Under the pieces are notes generated by a model. That model was given only the letters and a program-made list of their open reading frames with translations. It did not search any database and was not told the DNA's origin. From assembly GCF_949628215.1 (NCBI RefSeq), contig NC_134297.1:744001-808000 (forward strand): DNA of 64,000 nt. Direction: 5' to 3'. Every line of letters begins with the position of its first letter. Within the stretch, counting starts at the first letter, position 1. The position numbers and the translations under genes were made by a program. Source of the stretch: Phalacrocorax aristotelis. Its lineage: Eukaryota > Chordata > Aves > Suliformes > Phalacrocoracidae. Shown here one piece after another: positions 56,870 through 64,000 of the stretch.

Positions 56870-57260
56870 GTCCTGTTTGTATAACCGTTCGCAGGCAGCC
56901 TTGCCTTTCATTTCCTTAATCTTAAATTGCATCAAAAAGGCAGAGATTAGAGGTAAAACCTCAATAAAAGACGGAACAAAAGCCTCTGCCCACATTGGAT
57001 TCTCATACCTAGCTTTGCCGTGCTTTTTTTCTCCTCTTGTCTGACAGGCTGAGTAGCTGAACCTTAAAAAACTGAAAAGACCCCCTAAGATTAAAACACT
57101 ATTTAGAAAAGGCCATGCCAGTTTGAAATCACCCGTGGTTCATACATTAAACATCAAATGTACATTAACTCTGAATTATGGTCATGAAAAGCAAATCCTT
57201 TAATACCATTTTCTGTGTTCCACGGGCTGGAGCTTAGCATTAATAGTCCTGTTTTTTTGC
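56870..57260. promoter_or_regulatory. Putative regulatory island
   Basis: AATCTTAAATTGCATC near 56918, CATACATTAAACATC near 57141, TACATTAACTCTGAATTATGG near 57161. AT-rich with no frame of note. Confidence 0.4.
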
Positions 57261-57699
57261 AGCCCAGTCAACGGTGTATGGCTTTCCTGGCCGGTGTTAT
57301 CCCCCTGCCTTCGGAGGTGTTCAAACATTCCCGCCCTGGGAAGAAACACGCACGCAGGAAAGCGGAAAGCAGAAACAAAAGCACTGGCCGGGCACCTCTT
57401 CGCTGCTGCCAGCTCTCCCAAACGTTGCTCCGCGGCGGTGGCAACGCTCAGGGCTTCGCTGGCTGGGGAAGCGGGTTTCCAAACGCCGAGGAGGTGACAC
57501 TCCTCGGTCCCCACGAGCGAGCAAAGCGATGCTGGGAGGAGAGGGGAGACCGGACAAGTCCCGGACCCCCACGTGCAAGACCCTGGAACCGATGCAGGAG
57601 CATCAGTCCCCAGGGGACTGCCAGGGCATGCTGCAGAAGCGATGGGTGCACCTCGCCCATCCCTAGCAAGAGCAGAGGGACGGAATGTCTCTGATTTGA
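57261..57699. other. GC-rich unique DNA, nothing recognised
   Basis: Mirrored open frames up to 173 codons; no domain recognised. Confidence 0.4.
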
Positions 57700-58000
57700 C
57701 GGGGCGAGAGCTGGGGAGCAATGCAATTCTGACGGCGTATCAGCTTTATATTATGTTTGCAACATACCTCCTCAACAAAGAATTGGGTTTATGCTTAACA
57801 GCTTGGGAGAATTGCCCTATAGGCAACCCAGCGATAAATAATAAATCCCCCAACTGCACTTTGCTCCTAAAATAACACAACAATTAAAGGAGAGAAGAGC
57901 AGCAGTGACAATGAACAGAAATAAATCAAAGCCTCCATACAGGTTCCTCAGCCAGGCGTCCTCTTGGGTGACGATGTTTTCTGGAAAGAAAATGGGGTCT
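57700..58000. promoter_or_regulatory. Putative regulatory island
   Basis: GCAATTCTGACGG, CTTTATATTATG near 57744, GCGATAAATAATAAATCC near 57830 and ACAATTAAAGG near 57880. AT-rich; role inferred. Confidence 0.35.
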
Positions 58001-58639
58001 TAAAACGGTGCCAGGAAAAGCGAGAGAGCGGCCCCCGGCTCCGAGGGGATGCCACTATCGTCTCAGGACAGCGAGGAGCCAGCTCCTGCCTTCCGTTCAG
58101 ACCGTTACTGAAAGCTGTCAGAACTTGCCCTGATTTTCTCTTCTTGTTATTCTTATAATCATCGACGTGTACATAAAGCGCCCCAGGAGAGCTACCGGCA
58201 CACGGATCCTGGGGGATCACTCTATGAGCGCAGAACAGGGTGAACCGAACCAGTGGCTCCTGCGATGGGGAGCCGCAGCCCGGACACGTAACCAGGCGCC
58301 CGGCTTTGCGTTCACGAGGCGCCCGTCTTCCCAGGGGACCCCCAAGCGCTCTGCAAGCCAGGCTCGAGCTCTCTGGTTATCCCCAAAGAGGCTCCCGGGG
58401 CCCTTTGAGCAGCGTGGCTCAGACTGAGCGTGGGGAAAAGCGGGTAGGCGAGACCCACCGCTCACTTGTCTCCAGCACACGCGACCAGCTGGAAGGAATA
58501 TGGCCCGTTAGCTTCAGCCCCAGTGTAAACAAGCAACCAGAAGACCTTTCTGGGTGCTGGGGCACAGCACAGGCACTTCCCCAGCAGCGAGGCTCCGGAG
58601 CTCTCCTCCCCCTCTGCTAAATCCCAGCTCCCGCAGCGG
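58001..58639. other. GC-rich unique DNA, nothing recognised
   Basis: Mixed sequence with mirrored short frames. Confidence 0.4.
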
Positions 58640-58970
58640 GACTTGAACCTGATTTACTTTTTATCTTCTGAACATTTACTTTCTCATGTATAAATATTGA
58701 GTTGCGTGGAGGCTGGAGCAAAGGCGCGATGACAGCGGCGGCACTCTGACAGGGTTGTTCTTAAATACAAGCTTTAAGAATTACGGGCCTCCTGAGATCT
58801 TTTATTTCTCAAAGTCTAATTCGGTTTTTCATTTGTAAGAGACATAACAAAAACGTCGCCTCCAAGTTCGCTGAATATTTCTCCCTCTCTGCCCGTGGTT
58901 CGGCGAAGGGAAGGAATTATTGCTTACAGAGAGAAATCTCCACGCGGTGCGTGAAACAAGCAGCCCTTCA
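58640..58970. promoter_or_regulatory. Putative regulatory island
   Basis: ATGTATAAATATTGAG near 58686 and TTTATTTCTCAAAGTCTAATTCGG near 58800. AT-rich between GC-rich flanks. Confidence 0.35.
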
Positions 58971-60480
58971 GCCCCTGGAGTTCACGGTAAAGAATTACCT
59001 TAACAACGCACTCTGGGAGGCCACCGTGGAAGTCCCAGCAGCTGCTTTTGGGGTGCCCGCTCTAAACGCAGTCGCAGCCCTCGCCCTGAACGCTGCACTG
59101 GAACAACAGCATCTCCGTCCGCAGGAGCTGCTGCGGCCTGTCCTTATTTTCCGGCGTCCCTGCCCTTGCCTTTTGAAGGAAACGAGCACCCTCAGGGCTG
59201 CAGGGAGCGGGGCGAAGGGTTCCCGAGGAGGGACGGCGCCCCGCGTTTCCCCCTAACGAACGCCGCCTTTATCACCCACCGACCAACCGCGCTGAGAATT
59301 TCATCTCCAGCCTGTTGCTTTCCAGGGTACCCGGCGCTTTGTAATTGCTGCTCATAGAGGCAGCGGACAGTATTGCCGAGGAAAATAACTCCTAGCTGTA
59401 AATCTTAATAATAAAAATCAGCAGACCTTCCCTTTCTACTCAGACACGATGCCCTAGAGAAAGCCACGTGCTGCTGGAGCCTCCCCCGGCCTTGCAGGAG
59501 GAAGAGCAGTTGGATCAACTCTGCCTGCAAATTCCCACCTCTGAAGCATTCCCGCTCAGACGCCCAAAACCAGAGACTCCCAAACCTGCTATTTTCTTTT
59601 CCAAGCACAGGCCGGGAGCTTTCGCCGCCATCTCGCCTGTTTCCGTCCCCCCTACGGCAGTCACGACCCAGCACGTTAAACACGAGATGCCTGTTTCCTG
59701 GCCTCCGTGAAACGGAGGGAAATTCTCCACAAAAACAGCTACTCATGCACTACCAGCAGTGTGTGTGTGCGTGTACGGTTTTTTTTTTTAAGCCAAAGTA
59801 GGTGGTTATCAGGTTTGGGGGCGAGGAGGGGGGGAACCAACAAAAAAACCCACCAAAACCCCTAAGTTTTTTTAAACAAAGTTTTCTTTCCAAACAGATA
59901 TTTTTCTTTGCCTCAGCAGTTTCTGTGGGCAGGAGGACGTATTTCCCGATCAATGCCAGGAGCTCTGCCTGCATCTGAAGAGCCCCTCGCGTAGGGGAGC
60001 ATCAAATCCCCTGGGCGCCCACACCTTAGGTAAAAAATAGCCTCTTACAGAAGCTGTCACTTCATAGCTATCAGCCATTTAAAGGAGAGGTTTGGGGTTG
60101 GTTTCTTTTCCTTCCTTTTTATCCGACTGCACGCAGTTCCCTTCCCCGCAGCACCCTTTGCAATGAGGAAACCTCTGCCGCCATAGCGCGCTGGGCGAGA
60201 CACAGCGCCGCTGAACCCGGGTGGACGGGAGGGCAAGCGAACGTCCCTGCTCAGGCAAGTCCTCCTGCCTGCGGTCACAGCTCACGCGGCACGCCAGGTT
60301 CCTCTTTTGATAAGAGTTAGCACGGCTTCCATGTAGCGATGTCGCGTTAATCGCCGTGACACCGGATCGCTCCTGGAAAAACCCAAAGCCTCGCACGCGG
60401 GGCCTGTCCCTCGGGGCTGGAAGGACTTACAGCTCCCGACAGCAGCCACCACCCTCCTCCGGCCGAGCTCCGCGCAACCT
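58971..60480. other. Unique DNA with small simple repeats
   Basis: GTGTGTGTGCGTGTAC at 59760-59775 is followed by a T run, and an A/C-rich AAAAAAACCCACCAAAACCCC stretch lies at 59842-59862. CpG-rich patches elsewhere. No gene recognised. Confidence 0.4.
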
Positions 60481-60760
60481 CCCTGCAAGATTGCTGGGGA
60501 ATGAGACTGTAATGGGAAAAGTGGTCAATAATTCAAGGGGTATTGATTGAAACCAGCTCTATTCTTTTTTAATTTATATTTTATCCAATTTTTTTTATAC
60601 CTGTTTTATTCTTTTTCTCCCCTTCATCTGAGGGCTCCAGGGCTTTCTCTCCTAACAAAAGCCCCATCTCACCAGGGATGCCTCATATTCAACTTATTTT
60701 CTCCCATTCTTTCCATCGCCTGGGTAATTCACATGGCGCCTGGGGAAGCGGAGGACCGGC
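60481..60760. other. T-rich tract
   Basis: T-rich sequence at 60560-60625 (repeated TTTTTTAATTTATATTTTATCC-like runs) then C/T-rich to 60720. Frames here are F/L-rich through base bias. Possibly part of an AT island or a pyrimidine tract. Confidence 0.35.
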
Positions 60761-61059
60761 GGTGCCCGGCGAGGCGACGACTCAGCCGCTGGCCGGCTGT
60801 ACCCAGCCCCACTCTGTGGCTGGCAAGCAAGCCCGCTGCCAGACCCTGCCAGGGCTTTGGCTGGCAGGGGCTCCCCGGCCCGGCCATCGCCGGGCAGCAT
60901 CTGTGCACCGGCTTCGTCCCGTTCCCTCCGTTCTCGGCTACAATTCAATTATCTCCTCGCCACGGGTTTCACCCTGATGGCAGCACACAGCTCCTGGTCG
61001 CCAGCAGTTTAGGGCTGCGAAGGCCACAACAGGACAATATTAACCTTCGTTCTGCAAAT
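60761..61059. other. GC-rich unique DNA, nothing recognised
   Basis: CpG-rich with no recognisable frame or repeat. Confidence 0.4.
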
Positions 61060-61420
61060 CCCTCCGCAAACGTTATGTATTTTGTAAGGTCTAAATGACC
61101 CGTGGTTCTTCCCTTTACATTTTCCTGCCTCCCAGACACGGCTCTCGCTTTTCCTAACCCGCCGTTGGGAGCACGCTTGCGTTTCCTTGCTAGGCAGGGG
61201 ACCGGGTTCCCCTCCAGCTCCTCTGAATTTTTGTTTTGCCACACTGCTCCATTCCTAATGAGCTGTTAATGATATGACCATTACATATGCAAATTGAAAG
61301 CGCAGATTCAGAGGGTGCTTTTTACCTGGAGAGAGAGGCTGCTTCCTTAGCACGGGAGATAATGAATCATGCTCGTGTTTTTATTAAACAGCAACTCTTA
61401 GGGGAGCCGGTTCTCCGCAA
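61060..61420. promoter_or_regulatory. Putative regulatory island with POU octamer
   Basis: CCTAATGAGCTGTTAATGATATG near 61254 and a perfect octamer ATGCAAAT at 61287-61294, followed by GGAGATAATGAATCATG near 61355. Role inferred. Confidence 0.4.
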
Positions 61421-61969
61421 GTCTCCGCTGCGCGCTGCGGCGGTACAATCAACACCTTGCACAAAGCGGCACCGGACAGTTGGGGAGGGAGGAGCCAGAT
61501 TCACCTCTGCGTTAATTAGACAAACAAATGAAATGCGACGTCTAAATCCCCGCGGCAGCCGAAGCCAGCCTGCTCGGTTAAATCCCGCCGCCTTTGCGAA
61601 GGACGGCTTCGCGCCACCGGTGCTCGGCCAGGCTTCGGCGCTGCTGCGGGCGCCGCTGAGCACCGGCAGGGCTGCGTTGGGCACGGCCCAGCCTCCAGCT
61701 CTCGGCCAGCCCAGCCGGCTCCCCGGTGAGCCCCCACCAGCTCCAAAGCAAGGGCTAGAGTAGCTCCCAGACCACGCAGGAAAGCACTTTTCCCACCCAT
61801 TTTGCTTTGGACACCCAGGCTGCTGCACACGCACAGCACCCAGGAAGCACGGGGCTTTCTCCTGAGTCCCCCCCAAACCTCACAGCCCCGTCTTGGGGTG
61901 TCTCCGGGTCACGGCCAGGCACACAGGACTCGGCTGATGCCCACGCGGCCCGCCGAGCGGCTACAGGAA
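61421..61969. other. CpG-rich unique DNA, nothing recognised
   Basis: CpG-dense at 61540-61720. Mirrored open frames without domains. Confidence 0.4.
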
Positions 61970-62530
61970 GAGTAGATCTCAACTTTCACATATCTTAAAG
62001 CCTGGCTAGGTTGTAGGAGTTTATCTCCAAAGCACTTATCCTTCCTTTTCTTTTCATCAGCTCTAATTAAATATCTCTTTGTTTGAAGGCTGCCGCTGGT
62101 GGCTATGAGCTCTCCTGTGCTTTATCAGCGACGGCAAGGAGATAACGGTCCAGAATATCGCCTGACCTTTCCTCAGCTCACAAGAAACGGCATTCAGTGG
62201 CTTCATTCTTCTGTTCCTTCGTATTATCTTCTGCTTTCCCTACTCTCTGCCCCGTGCTAAGCTTTCCAATGGTGACCGACGAGTCGCTCTCAGAAATATT
62301 AAGAATAGAACTTAAAATATCCCTGGCAGTTTAACAGCCTCAAAAGCAGAAGGGCTCGTCTCTCACTGGCCATCGTAAGCAGTTGCCAAGAACATGGAAG
62401 GTCAGACTTTAACGAACTGGCGAGAATTAAGCAGAAAAAATGAAACTGAAAGGCGCCCTCGTGGCTTGAACCGAGTTTAAAGCAACTGACCTTTGGAAAG
62501 AATGAAACAACTCGTTTCTTAAGTGTTCAA
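61970..62530. promoter_or_regulatory. Putative enhancer island
   Basis: Long AT-richer block: GCTCTAATTAAATATC near 62060, AGAAATATTAAGAATAG near 62293, CTTAAAATATCC near 62312, GCGAGAATTAAGC near 62421. No coding signal. Confidence 0.4.
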
Positions 62531-62990
62531 GGCTTGTTTTTTATTCCCTCCTGTGCAGCCTGATGCTTCTCGGATGAACAGATGTGCTGGCCAGACCACC
62601 CACGCCCCAGCAGCCGGCTTCAGGTATCGGATAAGGATGGGCACGAGCAGGACACGGCAATGCTTTTCCTGCTCCCCAGGTCACAGCATCACAGCACGGC
62701 GGTCTAGCGCAGCTGAGCTAACGCCTCGCTCCAGCCGCCGGGCCAGCAAGGCGATGGTGAGATGCTCTTACCGCTCCCCCGCAGGACCCGGGCTGGCCGG
62801 AGCAAGGCGCCGGGCACGTCCCAGGGCTCGAGTCCCTCAGCCCTTCCCGCCCCGGAGCTCACACGCGCGTGCAAAGCCCGTGCCCGCAGCAGCCTGCGCC
62901 GCGGATCCGAGGCGTCTGCGCCGGGTGAACGGCGAGCCCAAGCTGTTAGCTTCTCCTGCACCTTTTGCAGGCCAAAGAAACAAAGGAAGA
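62531..62990. other. CpG-rich unique DNA, nothing recognised
   Basis: CpG-dense at 62720-62950 with mirrored frames; the 198-codon plus-strand frame shows no recognisable domain. Confidence 0.4.
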
Positions 62991-63180
62991 AGTGAAAATG
63001 ATAAGGCTGGTTTTTGCAGGCTAATTGTTCTGGGCAGTTATTTATTAATGAGGAGAAACAACATGTCAACAGACAGGAGGCCTAGCTGTAGAACTAACGC
63101 TAGCGAAGGCGCGGGTTAGAAGCGAGCCGGGGCTGCTGTCAGCCTGCATTTGCTTAACTCTGTGGTCGCCTATTAATTAC
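62991..63180. promoter_or_regulatory. Small putative regulatory island
   Basis: GGCTAATTGTTC near 63019, TTATTTATTAATGAGG near 63038, CCTATTAATTACCGC near 63168. Role inferred. Confidence 0.35.
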
Positions 63181-63540
63181 CGCTGCTCGGATGTTTTCGC
63201 CTGCTGGGCGAGCGGCGCGGTCAGCGCCCGTCCCCCTTCCCCGCCGAGCCACTGCGTCACCGCGGCCGGGGGATTGGGAAGCGGCTCCGGCACTTGCACG
63301 GGTGTAACCGCAGCACCGGAGGGAGAAGGAAAAGCTCCCTGGCGCTCTACAGCCTGGGCTGCGGGGTAGAAACCTCACGGCGACCCAACAACACGGCGCG
63401 AAGGTGGAACGAGAGCTGCGTTGCATGGCGTGTACGGCCCGGGTGAGGGGAGGATGGCAGACCCGGCTCTGCCGCGGGTGCTGGTGGCTCCTCCGCTTCC
63501 CGCAGGTGCTCGGGGACGATACGGACAGGGAAGCAAAGCT
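63181..63540. other. CpG-rich unique DNA
   Basis: CpG-dense at 63200-63310 with a CRE-like GCGTCACCG near 63254 and an inverted CCAAT (GATTGGG) near 63272. Possible promoter, but no exon recognised. Confidence 0.3.
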
Positions 63541-64000
63541 GGTAAAATACAAACTTCCATTGAAAATATTCCTCAGCGTGACGCAGCACAGCGAATAAAC
63601 TCATTTTAATGGAATTATCCATTTCGGTTCCCAATGTAATTGAGCTTTGCCCTGTAACTTAGCACAAGGAAGTCTCTCTTAATTAACCCCATGCAGGCTG
63701 CAAAGCGTGTTACCACTGCTTACACACATATCCAAAGGTTAGCTTGAGAGCCGAGACCTGCACGACATGATTCCTGAGGGCTTCATTGCTCAGCTGTTGC
63801 TGGGGGAAACATCCCCGTTTGTATTCGGCAGCGCTGGATGCGAAATCGTGCGGCTGCAGAGCGCGGGGAGGAGCTGCAGGGTCTGTCGGTGGTGGTTGAC
63901 GGGACGGAGTTATCAAGCGTTGCTACTGGCGAGGTGTGTTGTGAGCAGAGCCCTCAGCAACCAGAGCCTCACCCGGCGGAGACGCGCTCCGGCTCTGACT
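63541..64000. other. Unique DNA, nothing recognised
   Basis: AT-richer to about 63700 (CTTAATTAACCCC near 63679), then mixed sequence to the window end. Confidence 0.35.

Noticed and set aside
56198..56995. 265-codon minus-strand frame
   Set aside because: Spans an AT-rich and a GC-rich block without domain or conserved motif; mirrored by plus-strand frames.
1..64000. CRISPR arrays, telomeric repeats, microRNA hairpins of known families, ERV/LTR elements
   Set aside because: Looked for by eye on both strands; no direct-repeat array, TTAGGG run, recognisable mature microRNA seed region or LTR pair was found.

Overview
This window looks like vertebrate nuclear DNA, most likely from a bird (a crocodilian or turtle is possible). 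Nothing in it resembles prokaryotic or viral gene organisation. Reading frames are short and overlap on both strands wherever the DNA is GC-rich. CpG is abundant, as in bird microchromosomes. Interspersed repeats are very sparse: one decayed CR1-type reverse-transcriptase fragment (about 22.3-22.5 kb) and a few ancient MIR/L3-type relics (about 8.3, 15.1, 26.8, 32.0 and 33.2 kb). No L1, Alu or ERV sequence was recognised. I cannot name the species or the locus from sequence alone.

The architecture reads as a gene desert rich in putative regulatory DNA. GC/CpG-rich stretches of no recognisable content alternate with AT-richer islands of about 150-500 bp. These islands are dense in TAATTA-type homeodomain cores, E-boxes and POU octamers. 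The clearest are at 2.1-2.8, 4.4-4.6, 5.2-5.6, 7.2-7.5, 9.0-9.45, 12.0-12.6, 21.0-21.4, 27.6-28.1, 32.5-32.8, 34.0-34.2, 34.9-35.1, 38.5-38.6, 41.6-42.0, 42.6-43.0, 43.4-43.7, 48.6-49.0, 50.2-50.5, 57.1-57.3 and 62.0-62.5 kb. This pattern is typical of conserved non-coding enhancers around developmental transcription-factor genes. Conservation itself was not tested, so every such island is an inference.

No confident protein-coding gene was found. The best candidate is a 133-codon frame on the minus strand at 30.2-30.6 kb, with a strong initiation context, a proline-rich middle and a protein-like C-terminus. An unusually long open frame diverges from it on the plus strand at 31.4-32.5 kb. CpG-rich promoter-like segments lie at 1.6-1.9, 47.3-47.9, 52.1-52.8 and 55.5-55.8 kb; any of them could start a non-coding transcript.

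The most distinctive structural signal is a nested perfect inverted repeat at 4401-4463 inside a homeodomain-rich island. Others worth attention are seven perfect POU octamers spread over the window, an inverted repeat at 9294-9319, and a 27-base G run at 30075-30101.
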